Shown piece after piece: positions 16,563 to 25,209 of a stretch of 64,000 nucleotides of DNA. The stretch covers positions 434,001 to 498,000 of the forward strand of contig NZ_CP015423.1 in NCBI RefSeq assembly GCF_001719045.1, in the 5' to 3' direction. The position numbers and the translations under genes were made by a program. This stretch comes from Paenibacillus polymyxa (GTDB lineage Bacteria > Bacillota > Bacilli > Paenibacillales > Paenibacillaceae). Below the pieces are notes generated by a model, which worked only from the letters and a program-made list of their open reading frames with translations, had not been told where the DNA came from and ran no database searches. Numbering within the stretch: the stretch's first letter is position 1; the number at the start of each line of letters is the position of its first letter.

Positions 16563-18113
16563 TTACGGAGTGTACAAATAATCCTGGTTGATGACGCTGT
16601 TATAGGGCTGTGTCGTTGCCGGGAACATCACTTCTGCCGTACGGATTGCCTTCAGCAATGCCTTCGCTTTGTTCACCGTCTCCTGATACTCGCTTTCCGG
16701 AACCGAGTCCCACACAATTCCAGCGCCTGCCTGGACATAGGCCCGGTTCTTTTTAAACACAATCGTGCGAATCGTAATGCAAGCGTCCATATTGCCTGAG
16801 AAGCCTAAATATCCAATCGCCCCTGCATAGGGTCCGCGTGCTTCCCGCTCCAACTCAGCAATAATCTCCATGGCTCGTAGCTTCGGAGCCCCCGATACGG
16901 TGCCGGCTGGCAGACAAGACAGGAAAGCATCGAAGAAATCTTTGTCCTCCCGTAGCTCACCTGACACATTGGATACAATGTGCATGACATGGGAATAGCG
17001 TTCAATCTCCATGAACGTATCGCATTTGACTGTGCCAAACTGTGATACACGGCCCAAATCATTTCTTCCCAAATCGACCAGCATCAGATGTTCTGCACGT
17101 TCTTTTTCATCGTTTAACAGTTCTTCAGCAAGTGCCACATCTTCTGTCTCCGTTACCCCACGCGGTCTCGTTCCTGCAATAGGACGGGTTTCTACCCGGC
17201 CGTTTTCCACCTTGACGAGTGCCTCAGGCGAAGTGCCTACGATGATCTCGTCATCCATTTTCAAATAATACATATATGGCGACGGGTTCATCGTGCGCAG
17301 CACGCGGTATACCTGTAAAGGTGAAGCCTCTGTATCAATGTGAAAACGCTGGGATAGTACAACCTGAAAAATATCACCGGAGCGGATATACTCCTTCGCC
17401 TGCTCTACATTTGATATAAACTGTTCCTTCGTCACATTGGATTGGATCTCACCCAGTTCCACATCATCAGGAATGGAGGCTGATCCTAATCGCTCAGGCA
17501 GAGACTGCTTGCGCAAATACTGTGCCGTTTCCTCCAACTTGCGTTCCACGTCAGCATAAGCAGCACGAATGTCCTCATCGCGGAACCCTTCGCCTACATG
17601 AACATTGCCGACCAGCAAAATTTGCTGCTTCACATGATCAAAAACAATGACTTGATCGCAGAACATAAAACGAATATCATCCATATTCAAATCATCTACC
17701 AAATGCTCTGGTAGCTTTTCATAATATTGAAGCAGGTCATATCCAAAAAATCCGATAGCCCCGCCTGTAAATGGAGGCATTTCTTTCAGTTTCGGACTAC
17801 GGTATTTACGAAGCAATGCTTTGAGCGCTTCAATCGGCTTGTCGTTTAATATTTGCCGTTTACCGTGTTGTTCCAATATCAAACGTCCTTTTTTACCCGA
17901 GACCATTAGAAACGGATCTGTACCGATGAATGAATGTCGCGCCCACTGTTCGCCTCCCTCTACACTCTCTAGCAGAAAGGCACGGTCCCGCTCGGCATAC
18001 CGACGGAAAATCCGAATCGGCGTCTCCATATCAGCCAGCACTTTTTTGTACACAGGAATCAGGTTAAATTCATTCGCCATCGTTATCACTTGCTCCACAT
18101 GCGGCGTTAACAT
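16563..18113 (-). CDS. trpE: anthranilate synthase component I
   Basis: 516 residues; commits chorismate to tryptophan. The N-terminal region contains the Trp feedback motif LLES(VEGG) near residue 50; the C-terminal chorismate-binding domain has YIRSGDIFQVVLSQRF, SPEALVKVENG, RPIAGTRPRG and LPAGTVSGAPKLRAMEII. AAGGAAGTGA precedes the ATG. It is the first gene after the TRAP-controlled leader; the attenuator ends about 45 bases before the start codon. Confidence 0.97.
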   Translation of the reverse strand: MLTPHVEQVITMANEFNLIPVYKKVLADMETPIRIFRRYAERDRAFLLESVEGGEQWARHSFIGTDPFLMVSGKKGRLILEQHGKRQILNDKPIEALKALLRKYRSPKLKEMPPFTGGAIGFFGYDLLQYYEKLPEHLVDDLNMDDIRFMFCDQVIVFDHVKQQILLVGNVHVGEGFRDEDIRAAYADVERKLEETAQYLRKQSLPERLGSASIPDDVELGEIQSNVTKEQFISNVEQAKEYIRSGDIFQVVLSQRFHIDTEASPLQVYRVLRTMNPSPYMYYLKMDDEIIVGTSPEALVKVENGRVETRPIAGTRPRGVTETEDVALAEELLNDEKERAEHLMLVDLGRNDLGRVSQFGTVKCDTFMEIERYSHVMHIVSNVSGELREDKDFFDAFLSCLPAGTVSGAPKLRAMEIIAELEREARGPYAGAIGYLGFSGNMDACITIRTIVFKKNRAYVQAGAGIVWDSVPESEYQETVNKAKALLKAIRTAEVMFPATTQPYNSVINQDYLYTP

Positions 18114-18159
18114 GAGATCACTTCCTTTCCAAATTGGCGCAGAACCATAGGAGAGAATA

Positions 18160-18190
18160 TAAAAAAGCCTCTACCGGTAAGGTAGAGGCT
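18160..18190 (-). terminator. trp operon attenuator
   Basis: Minus strand AGCCTCTACC (18190 down to 18181), loop TTACC, GGTAGAGGCT (18175 to 18166), then TTTTTT. A perfect ten-pair intrinsic terminator inside the leader, 47 bases before trpE. Its 5' arm can also pair with TTAAGTAGAG inside the TRAP site (nine pairs, one bulge), an alternative antiterminator. Confidence 0.9.
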
Positions 18191-18375
18191 GTCAGTTATT
18201 GAAATTATAAGAATGCTCCATATGTAAATGACTACAGCAAATAGATAAGTATACACTCATCCCTTTTGTATAAACACGCAGGTTGCTTCAAATAAGCTTC
18301 TCTGTAGAAGAATATCTCTTCATAGACAAAAGCTTACCTGCTACCGCCGGTCTCTGTAATCTCATATGGAATTGG

Positions 18376-18440
18376 CTAAGGCTGCACTCTTCTCATCTCA
18401 ACTCTGTCTCTGGCTAACTCTACTCTACTTAACTCTGCTA
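18376..18440 (-). promoter_or_regulatory. TRAP (MtrB) RNA-binding site in the trp leader
   Basis: On the transcribed (minus) strand I count eleven GAG or TAG triplets in 65 bases, in the order TAG, GAG, TAG, TAG, TAG, GAG, GAG, GAG, GAG, GAG, TAG, mostly two or three bases apart, with one AAG and one CAG filling the wider gaps. B. subtilis TRAP, an 11-subunit ring, binds eleven such repeats. The Trp-bound ring would hide the GTAGAG segment and let the attenuator form. Confidence 0.9.
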
Positions 18441-18445
18441 CACAC

Positions 18446-18475
18446 ACTATATCTCATGGAATGTTACTTTGGCAA
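18446..18475 (-). promoter_or_regulatory. trp operon promoter
   Basis: Minus strand TTGCCA (18475-18470), 18-base spacer, TATAGT (18451-18446). It follows the aroH stop by about 25 bases, so the trp genes have their own promoter inside the supra-operon. Transcription would begin near 18440, at the first TRAP triplet. Confidence 0.65.
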
Positions 18476-18498
18476 CCATCAACTTTAAAAACGGGCAC

Positions 18499-18873
18499 TT
18501 ATTTCCCTTGGGAAGCCAGATCCGGTCTTAACGCCTGTGCTCCGTTCAAATATACATGTTTAATTTCCCGCTGGGATTTATCGGTGTTCACCTGTACCAT
18601 CAAACGGATGCACTTGGGTAAACTGCCTGCCACAGGAATTTCTAATGCACACATGAGCGGAACCATATCCCAGCCATCAAGCTGACGAATGGCCTTGGCT
18701 GGAAAGGCAGTATCCAGGTCATGGGTCACCGTAATCCATACGTTACTAATATCCTCCGGCTGAATTTCATTGTAGGATACAATTTCCTCCAATAGTTGGC
18801 ATGTTGCTTCCAAAATTTCGTTTTCTTCATTATTCACTACGGTCGTCGCGCCACGAATTCCCCGATTGTACAT
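18499..18873 (-). CDS. aroH: chorismate mutase, AroH type
   Basis: 124 residues, the trimeric monofunctional AroH class of B. subtilis, converting chorismate to prephenate for Phe and Tyr. MYNRGIRGATTVVNNEENEI carries Arg7; VTHDLDTAFPAKAIR and CIRLMVQVNTD supply the remaining active-site residues. It starts two bases after the aroB stop. The trp promoter and leader follow directly. Confidence 0.96.
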   Translation of the reverse strand: MYNRGIRGATTVVNNEENEILEATCQLLEEIVSYNEIQPEDISNVWITVTHDLDTAFPAKAIRQLDGWDMVPLMCALEIPVAGSLPKCIRLMVQVNTDKSQREIKHVYLNGAQALRPDLASQGK

Positions 18874-18875
18874 CG

Positions 18876-19970
18876 TTACGCCCCCTCTTTTAACTGTTCA
18901 ATAACTTGTCGGATGTAAGAGACGGAAATATCCTTCACAACCTCCACGTGCCCGATGCTACGTGGGACGACAAAAGTAATGCTGCCTTCTTTGAACTTTT
19001 TGTCATGCATCATCGCGTCCAGCAGTCGATCTGTATCGAGATGTGACGGAAGGGAGGTCGGTAGCCGTAGCGAAGACAACATCTCCTTCGTTTCATCTAC
19101 CAAAGAAGGATCTGCCCCCAGCTTCACGCCCAAAAGTGCGGAGCCGACCATACCAATAGAAATGGCTTCCCCGTGTAAAAACTCACCGTATCCCGCAATG
19201 GCTTCAATCGCATGACCAATCGTATGACCTAGGTTTAGAATAGCGCGCAAATCATTTTCTCGTTCATCGCGCGACACCACTTCGGCTTTTACGGAACATC
19301 CCTTTTCCAGACCGTACTCCAGAGCTGTCGCATCCAGCGCAAGTAAATCAGTCGCATGGTCACGGCACCACTGGGCGAAATCAGCATCCCAGATCAAGCC
19401 ATGCTTGATCATTTCAGCAAGCCCCGCAGATACCTCACGAGGAGGTAGTGTTGACAACGTATCTACGTCATACAACACAAGTTCCGGTTGATGGAAGGCT
19501 CCTATCATATTTTTCGCCAAAGGATGATTGATGCCAACCTTACCGCCCACGCTACTGTCATGGGCAAGGATCGTAGTGGGGATCTGTACAAACTTGACAC
19601 CTCTCATATAAGAAGCCGCCACAAATCCAGCCAAATCGCCCACCACACCACCACCAAGTGCAATAACGGCTGAATTGCGATCCAAGCCGCCCTCAGTGGC
19701 TGCTGTTATGACCTGCTCAAATACAGCAAGCGACTTGGAGGTTTCACCTGGCTTAACGACAAAGGACACTGTCTTGTAGCCAGATGCCTGAAGATTGCTC
19801 TCCAATGTTGCCAAGTAGAATCCCGCTACATTTTCGTCAGAAACAATCAACAACGGGCTTTTTTGCGCAATTCCTCGTTCCTTCAACAACTCTCCGGCTC
19901 GATGTAAAAGCCCTCGTCCGATATGAATAGGATAAGAACGTTCCCCAAGCTGTACCGTCAGCGTACTCAT
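18876..19970 (-). CDS. aroB: 3-dehydroquinate synthase
   Basis: 364 residues, second step of the shikimate pathway, NAD- and Zn/Co-dependent. IALGGGVVGDLAGFVAASYM binds NAD; GLAEMIKHGLIWD, LNLGHTIGHAIEA and the preceding KVGINH give the metal and substrate ligands. The ATG at 19968-19970 lies one base past the aroC stop and gives family length; a longer in-frame reading would lie inside aroC. No quinate dehydrogenase or aroE neighbour. Confidence 0.96.
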   Translation of the reverse strand: MSTLTVQLGERSYPIHIGRGLLHRAGELLKERGIAQKSPLLIVSDENVAGFYLATLESNLQASGYKTVSFVVKPGETSKSLAVFEQVITAATEGGLDRNSAVIALGGGVVGDLAGFVAASYMRGVKFVQIPTTILAHDSSVGGKVGINHPLAKNMIGAFHQPELVLYDVDTLSTLPPREVSAGLAEMIKHGLIWDADFAQWCRDHATDLLALDATALEYGLEKGCSVKAEVVSRDERENDLRAILNLGHTIGHAIEAIAGYGEFLHGEAISIGMVGSALLGVKLGADPSLVDETKEMLSSLRLPTSLPSHLDTDRLLDAMMHDKKFKEGSITFVVPRSIGHVEVVKDISVSYIRQVIEQLKEGA

Positions 19971-19971
19971 C

Positions 19972-21141
19972 TTAGTACCGCCCCAGTTGTTCTTCGTAGG
20001 ATGCAATATTCGCACGAATCTCTTCAATCGAATCCCCGCCGAATTTTTCTAGCAAAGCTTTCGCAATCTCCCAAGCTACCACATGCTCCATAACTACGCT
20101 AGCCGCGGGTACTGCACATGCATCCGAACGCTCAACCTGTGCAGTGAACGCTTCCTTTGTATCAATGTCGACGCTTTGCAGAGGCTTGTAGAGTGTAGGA
20201 ATCGGCTTCATTACGCCACGAACCACAACTGGCATTCCATTCGTCATACCACCCTCAAAACCACCCAAACGATTGGTACGACGGTGATACCCACGTTCCT
20301 CATCATATAGGATCTCGTCATGCACCTGTGAACCGCGCAATTCTCCTGCTTCAAAGCCAATGCCGATTTCCACGCCTTTAAATGCATTAATCGACATGAC
20401 GCCTTGTGCGATACGTGCATCCAGCTTCCGATCATACTGTACATGACTGCCCAGACCAATCGGAACACCTTCTACAATACATTCCACTACCCCACCGACT
20501 GAATCACCTTCTTGCTTGATCAGATCAATATATGCTTCCATTTTCTTTTCGGTTTCTGGATCGGTTACTCTCACCGAGGAGGCTTCTGTCACGGCAATCA
20601 GCTCATCAATCGGCAGATCACGGTAAGGAGCTTCGATTTCCCCAATGCGGATGACCTGACCTGCCACCTTGATTCCGAACTCAGCCAGCAATTGACGGGC
20701 CAAACCGCCGCATGCCACACGAATTGCTGTTTCGCGTGCACTGGAGCGCTCCAGCACGTTACGAAGATCCTTCAGGTTGTATTTCATTCCGCCATTCAAA
20801 TCCGCATGACCCGGACGTGGTCGGTGAACCCGACGTTTTTCTTCATCACTGCCTTCAATAGGCTCAATATTCATAATGTTCTGCCAGTGCTTCCAATCGT
20901 TATTTTCCACAACCAGCGCAATCGGTGCACCCGTGGTATAGCCGTGACGTACGCCTCCGGCAATTTTCGCCGTATCTTTTTCAATCTGCATACGCCGACC
21001 CCGTCCATATCCTTTCTGACGACGGTGCAGCTGAAAATTCAATTCCTCAAAATCCAATTTTAAATTGCTCGGCATACCCTCTACAATGGCAGTTAGCTGG
21101 GGACCATGCGTTTCCCCCGCGGTTAAATAACGTAAACTCAT
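19972..21141 (-). CDS. aroC: chorismate synthase
   Basis: 389 residues (called aroF in B. subtilis); FMN-dependent elimination of EPSP to chorismate, the branch-point metabolite. [63 protein letters not shown] and the [15 protein letters not shown] block are all present. GGGGGA precedes the ATG. First gene of the aroC-aroB-aroH unit; it has a consensus promoter 60-90 bases upstream and a terminator before that. Confidence 0.97.
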   Translation of the reverse strand: MSLRYLTAGETHGPQLTAIVEGMPSNLKLDFEELNFQLHRRQKGYGRGRRMQIEKDTAKIAGGVRHGYTTGAPIALVVENNDWKHWQNIMNIEPIEGSDEEKRRVHRPRPGHADLNGGMKYNLKDLRNVLERSSARETAIRVACGGLARQLLAEFGIKVAGQVIRIGEIEAPYRDLPIDELIAVTEASSVRVTDPETEKKMEAYIDLIKQEGDSVGGVVECIVEGVPIGLGSHVQYDRKLDARIAQGVMSINAFKGVEIGIGFEAGELRGSQVHDEILYDEERGYHRRTNRLGGFEGGMTNGMPVVVRGVMKPIPTLYKPLQSVDIDTKEAFTAQVERSDACAVPAASVVMEHVVAWEIAKALLEKFGGDSIEEIRANIASYEEQLGRY

Positions 21142-21200
21142 GACGCGTTCCCCCTTTAAACTGTTAAACTGTGCATCGCTAAAATCTTTAACTGTGCTTC

Positions 21201-21229
21201 ATTATAGTATACGCACCTTTCTTTGACAA
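21201..21229 (-). promoter_or_regulatory. sigma-A promoter of aroC-aroB-aroH
   Basis: Minus strand TTGTCA (21229-21224), 17-base spacer, TATAAT (21206-21201); five of six and six of six matches. Confidence 0.85.
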
Positions 21230-21253
21230 GAAAAGCCACGTGTATGCAGATAA

Positions 21254-21293
21254 ACAAAAACACGCCTCTTAGCCAAAGGAGCTAAAGGACGTG
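21254..21293 (-). terminator. terminator after cheR
   Basis: Minus strand CACGTCCTTTAGC / GCTAAGAGGCGTG (G-U pairs allowed) followed by TTTTTGTTT. It separates the hepT-ndk-cheR side from aroC, which has its own promoter just downstream. Confidence 0.8.
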
Positions 21294-21370
21294 CTTTGCT
21301 GATAAGCCAACCATTAATTACTCAAAGATATAAATAAGTTCCTACAAAACTTTGGATGATATATGCAGGC

Positions 21371-22171
21371 TTATGCTTTTTTGCGATAAAAAAAGGTTTC
21401 CGTCGATTCCAGACCATATTGGTTAGGAGAAAAGATTTGCTCTGTGCTACCGACAAATAACACACCGCCGGGACGAAGACTGGCTGCAAACTTTTGATAC
21501 AACGTATGTTTGGCCTCTTCTGTAAAATAAATCATTACATTTCGACAGATAATGAGATCATAGCCATCCTCAAACCGATCCAGCAGCAAGTTTTGCTTTT
21601 GAAATTTCACGGCTTGTTTCAAACGGTCATCAATTCGATACATCGCACCATCCGGCTTGAAATATTTGCTAGCTACCTGCTCAGGTACATCCTTGAGCGA
21701 ACGCTCCAAATATTTACCTTCCTTGGCTTTTGCCAATGCACCATCATCAATGTCGGAAGCTGTAATGGAGCAATTTCCTAAAATCCCTTTACCGTCGAGA
21801 ACCATAGCCAGGCTATAAGGCTCTTCACCAGTCGAGCAGGCCGCACTCCACAGCTTAAGCTTCTGCTTTCCTACAAGCAGTTGTGGCAAGATTGTATCCC
21901 GCAGCACTTCCCACCGATTGGGATTTCGCCAAAATTCCGAAACATTGATCGTCATCCGATCCAGAAATTCATAGAATAGAGGTTTTTCCTTCATCATGGC
22001 ATCATAAAAAGAAACAAAACTGGGAAACCCGTTTTTGTTGCGAAGCGTAGTTAACCGCCTTTTCATCTGTGCTTCTTTGTATTGTGCAAGATCAATACCT
22101 GTGCTGTCCTTGATTTTGCGGATAAACGCTGTGTAATCGGGGTCCGTCTGACCCAGTTCCATATCCGTCAT
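21371..22171 (-). CDS. cheR: chemotaxis protein methyltransferase
   Basis: 266 residues; methylates glutamates of chemoreceptors using SAM. An N-terminal helical domain (about 10-75) precedes a SAM-binding domain with FWRNPNRWEVL, LWSAACSTGEEPYSLAM, YDLIICRNVMIYFTEE and GGVLFVGSTEQI. AAGGATGG lies six bases before the second ATG (22169-22171); the first ATG, six codons earlier, has no site. Its place between ndk and the aro genes is the same as in B. subtilis, far from other chemotaxis genes. Confidence 0.93.
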   Translation of the reverse strand: MTDMELGQTDPDYTAFIRKIKDSTGIDLAQYKEAQMKRRLTTLRNKNGFPSFVSFYDAMMKEKPLFYEFLDRMTINVSEFWRNPNRWEVLRDTILPQLLVGKQKLKLWSAACSTGEEPYSLAMVLDGKGILGNCSITASDIDDGALAKAKEGKYLERSLKDVPEQVASKYFKPDGAMYRIDDRLKQAVKFQKQNLLLDRFEDGYDLIICRNVMIYFTEEAKHTLYQKFAASLRPGGVLFVGSTEQIFSPNQYGLESTETFFYRKKA

Positions 22172-22201
22172 GCTACCATCCTTCTTCATACGTAATTAAA
22201 C

Positions 22202-22645
22202 TTATACCCAGGTCGCCACACTTTTTTCATACCGAACGGATTCTTCCGGCAGGAAAAAATTTGCAATCTCGCGCTCTGCGCTCTCCGGTGAATCTGAACC
22301 ATGAATGAGGTTAAACGGTGTATGTGCTGCAAAGTCTCCACGAATTGTGCCCGGAAGAGCTTCGGTTACTTGTGTTTTACCAATCAACAAGCGGGAGAGC
22401 GTAACGATGTTATCCCCTTCCCATACCATAGCAAACACAGGGCCTGATGTGATAAAGCCTACAAGCTCTTCAAAAAAAGGCTTGCCCACATGCTCTGCAT
22501 AATGCCGTTCTGCCTGTTCTCTTGATACTTGCACAAGCTTGCCAGCTGCCATTTTGAAGCCTTTGTCTTCCAGACGACTGATGATACGTCCAATCAGTCC
22601 ACGTTGTACACCATCCGGTTTAACCATCAAAAAAGTACGATCCAT
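22202..22645 (-). CDS. ndk: nucleoside diphosphate kinase
   Basis: 147 residues; transfers gamma-phosphate between NTPs and NDPs through phospho-His115 in [31 protein letters not shown] and VWEGDNIV are the other standard blocks. 31 bases separate its stop from cheR; hepT lies upstream with 110 bases between. Confidence 0.97.
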   Translation of the reverse strand: MDRTFLMVKPDGVQRGLIGRIISRLEDKGFKMAAGKLVQVSREQAERHYAEHVGKPFFEELVGFITSGPVFAMVWEGDNIVTLSRLLIGKTQVTEALPGTIRGDFAAHTPFNLIHGSDSPESAEREIANFFLPEESVRYEKSVATWV

Positions 22646-22755
22646 CGGCTCACTCCCAATCCAATCTAATGTATTTATACAGTACTAAACTGTATTGTAA
22701 CAGAAAGCTTGGAAACGGTTAAAGTATTTTGTCACAGCAAACCCAAAACACAACT

Positions 22756-23730
22756 TTAGTAGGAGCGGCGTGTTACAAAATGAGCAATATCGCGTAGCGT
22801 CTTTTTTGTTTTGACATCCGGTAGTAAGTCCAGCGCGTTTAGCGCTTTATTAATATATCGGTCGGCGAGAATTTCAGCTTTAGCGATTCCTTCACTTTTT
22901 TTGATCATATCCACCGCTTTGCGTGCATCTCCTTGCCCATCCCCATCCTGAATGCGGCGGATTTCAGCCAGTAGATCTGCACGCAGCTCAGGCTGTTCGA
23001 GCGCATAAATCACTGGAAGCGTAATATTCCCCTGTCTCATATCGCTGCCCGGCGGCTTGCCAATCTTTTTTTCCGTGCCACACAGATCGAGCAGATCATC
23101 CTGAATTTGAAAAGCCATACCTACGTTATAGCCATAGCTGTACAGCAGGGAATTGATACTTTCCCGTGCCCCTGCAGCCATAGCTCCCAACTGGCAGCTA
23201 ACCGCAATCAACAATGCTGTTTTGCGCCGTATGCGAAGCAAATAATTACGCACACTCTGATCCACATTAAAAAAATCACGAATCTGTTCCATTTCACCAA
23301 TGGACATCTGCACCAGCGCTTTAGACAGTACCCGGTGAATGTCGGGATTCGGCAGTCCAGCAGCAATAGACAGCGCACGTGCATATATGTAGTCTCCGGT
23401 GTACATAGCCACCCGATTGTCCCATTTGGACTTCACGGTGGGTTGACCGCGTCTCATTTCCGCATCGTCAATCACATCGTCGTGAACGAGAGAGGCAGAA
23501 TGAATCAGTTCTAGAGGTACCGCTATACGCTTGAGCTTGTCCAGATCATATTCTCCAAACTTGCCTCCCAGCAATACAAATACGGGACGCAAACGCTTGC
23601 CCCCTGCTTTAAGCAGATGAAGCGACGTATCATTAATCAACGGCTCCGTACTGTCGATACTGCGGTACAACTCTTCTTCTATAAAGTTCATATCCTTCTT
23701 TAATAAACCAAACAAATCCAATCGTTTCAT
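22756..23730 (-). CDS. hepT: heptaprenyl diphosphate synthase component II
   Basis: 324 residues; trans-prenyltransferase catalytic subunit that makes the C35 side chain of menaquinone-7. KAGGKRLRPVFVLL, the first Asp-rich motif DDVIDDAEMRRG (84 on) and the second, FQIQDDLLDLCG, are clear. It works with HepS, encoded 3 kb upstream. The start overlaps the mqnA stop by four bases. Confidence 0.93.
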   Translation of the reverse strand: MKRLDLFGLLKKDMNFIEEELYRSIDSTEPLINDTSLHLLKAGGKRLRPVFVLLGGKFGEYDLDKLKRIAVPLELIHSASLVHDDVIDDAEMRRGQPTVKSKWDNRVAMYTGDYIYARALSIAAGLPNPDIHRVLSKALVQMSIGEMEQIRDFFNVDQSVRNYLLRIRRKTALLIAVSCQLGAMAAGARESINSLLYSYGYNVGMAFQIQDDLLDLCGTEKKIGKPPGSDMRQGNITLPVIYALEQPELRADLLAEIRRIQDGDGQGDARKAVDMIKKSEGIAKAEILADRYINKALNALDLLPDVKTKKTLRDIAHFVTRRSY

Positions 23731-24593
23731 TCTTTCACCCGTGTCAGCGTATTGTCACTCCAGAGAAGCGGCTTCACTCGTCGGTCAAGCAGCCCCAGTT
23801 CATGCGCATACTGAAAATAAAGCTCTAAACCTTGTTGTTGCTTCTCTCCAAAATCATAACACAGATTAGTAAAGTAGCGCTCCCAATAATCTCGCAGACC
23901 TCCAATTTCCTCGCATGCTTCAGAAATAACAGGCGTCAGGTCCGACAGACTACGCTGCTTGCTTGCGCGGAACGCACTCGCAATTTCAGCCACTGCGGCA
24001 GGATTCTGAGCAGCAACAGCACGTCGTACTGCCCATACAGCAAAAGTCATACTGTAGCCCGTCCAGCGCTTCCACTCTTCTCCGAGGTCCGTAACATACA
24101 GATCTTCACTTCGCCAAGATGCCTTAATTGCGTGATCTCCAATCAATAGCCCTGCATCTGCCTGTTCCAGCATCAAGTCAAGATCCGGTTCACAGTCAAA
24201 ATAGGAAGGTTGACCTTCCCATGCCTTTTGCATCAAAATTTTCAACAAATTCACGGATGTAGCAGACGTATTCGTAAGTGCAATGGTTCCGTTTTTGATT
24301 TCGTCCAGCGGCTTGCGTGAAAATAGTAAAATGGATTGCACAGGACCATCTGCACTGACGGATAAATCTGGCAACAATAGCATTTCCTCAGCACCCGATG
24401 CATACGCAAAGGAGGACATCGCACTAATATCCAAACTCCCATTCAGCATACCTTGATTCAATTCAGCCGGAACTTTAGAAACCATCTCCGCCGAATGGAG
24501 AAGCTCAGAAGGATTAAAAAAATGAAAAATAGGCCAAGCGTTTGTATATTTAATTTTTCCGATTGTGATTGTCTTGGTGTCCGGTGTCGGCAT
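23727..24593 (-). CDS. mqnA: chorismate dehydratase (futalosine menaquinone pathway)
   Basis: 288 residues, a periplasmic-binding-protein-like fold acting in the cytoplasm. IGKIKYTNAWPIFHFF and VSKVPAELNQGMLNGSLDIS, ISAMSSFAYA, SRKPLDEIKNGTIALTNTSA are the MqnA family marks. It turns chorismate into 3-enolpyruvylbenzoate, the first futalosine-route step. GGGGGGATTCCG precedes the ATG, which lies 44 bases inside the end of ubiX. Lying in one operon with ubiX, mqnP, menG and both hep genes, it points to menaquinone made by the futalosine route rather than by MenFDHCEB; mqnB, C, D and E are not in the window. Confidence 0.88.
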   Translation of the reverse strand: MPTPDTKTITIGKIKYTNAWPIFHFFNPSELLHSAEMVSKVPAELNQGMLNGSLDISAMSSFAYASGAEEMLLLPDLSVSADGPVQSILLFSRKPLDEIKNGTIALTNTSATSVNLLKILMQKAWEGQPSYFDCEPDLDLMLEQADAGLLIGDHAIKASWRSEDLYVTDLGEEWKRWTGYSMTFAVWAVRRAVAAQNPAAVAEIASAFRASKQRSLSDLTPVISEACEEIGGLRDYWERYFTNLCYDFGEKQQQGLELYFQYAHELGLLDRRVKPLLWSDNTLTRVKE

Positions 24594-25209
24594 CGGAATC
24601 CCCCCATCTCGTAAACAGTTGATGTTCTATACGCAAGCTGTCCAATACTTTGCCTACGAGGAACAGCACAATATCATCCAGCGTCTTCGGATGAAAGTAA
24701 AAAGCCGGCATAGCCGGAATCATTTTGACGCCGAGTCTCGCAAGCTTAAGCATGTTTTCCAAATGAATGGCATGTAGAGGTGTCTCACGAGGCACAAGGA
24801 TCAGCGGACGACCTTCCTTCATCATCACGTCCGCTGCCCTCGCCATGAGATTATCGGACGAACCGTGTGCTACTGCTGACAACGTCCCCATCGAGCATGG
24901 CATGATAATCATCGCATCCACCAAATAAGAGCCGCTCGCAATCGAAGCTCCAATATCTGTGAACGGATGGTATACAAGAGAACCGGGACGGCCTCCGAAT
25001 TGTTCATTCAAAGCCCCTTCCCGGTCAGTCACATTCCAGCCCAACTCCTCTTTCAACACCCGCCAGCCAGCATTGGAAACGATCAGGTGAACTGTGTATT
25101 GCAAGTCCAGCAGAGTCTCTACCAGTCGCACACCATAAATGCTTCCGCTCGCGCCTGTAATGCCAATAACGATTCGTTTGCCTTGATGTCCGCTCACCTG
25201 ATTATTCAT
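24550..25209 (-). CDS. ubiX: UbiX-family flavin prenyltransferase
   Basis: 219 residues; makes prenylated FMN from dimethylallyl phosphate and FMN, the cofactor of UbiD-type decarboxylases. VIGITGASGSIYGVRLVE (FMN loop), PCSMGTLSAVAHGSSDNLMA and LVPRETPLHAIHLENMLKLA are diagnostic. In futalosine organisms a UbiX/UbiD pair decarboxylates the prenylated naphthoate, so this gene fits the cluster; no ubiD lies in the window. Its ATG overlaps the mqnP stop (TAATG). Confidence 0.9.
   Translation of the reverse strand: MNNQVSGHQGKRIVIGITGASGSIYGVRLVETLLDLQYTVHLIVSNAGWRVLKEELGWNVTDREGALNEQFGGRPGSLVYHPFTDIGASIASGSYLVDAMIIMPCSMGTLSAVAHGSSDNLMARAADVMMKEGRPLILVPRETPLHAIHLENMLKLARLGVKMIPAMPAFYFHPKTLDDIVLFLVGKVLDSLRIEHQLFTRWGDSDADTGHQDNHNRKN

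Noticed and set aside
18114-18498. T-box in the trp leader
   Set aside because: No AGGGTGG-type T-box sequence is present; the (G/U)AG array explains control better.
20512-21063. Plus-strand open frame of 183 codons
   Set aside because: Shadow of aroC on the opposite strand.
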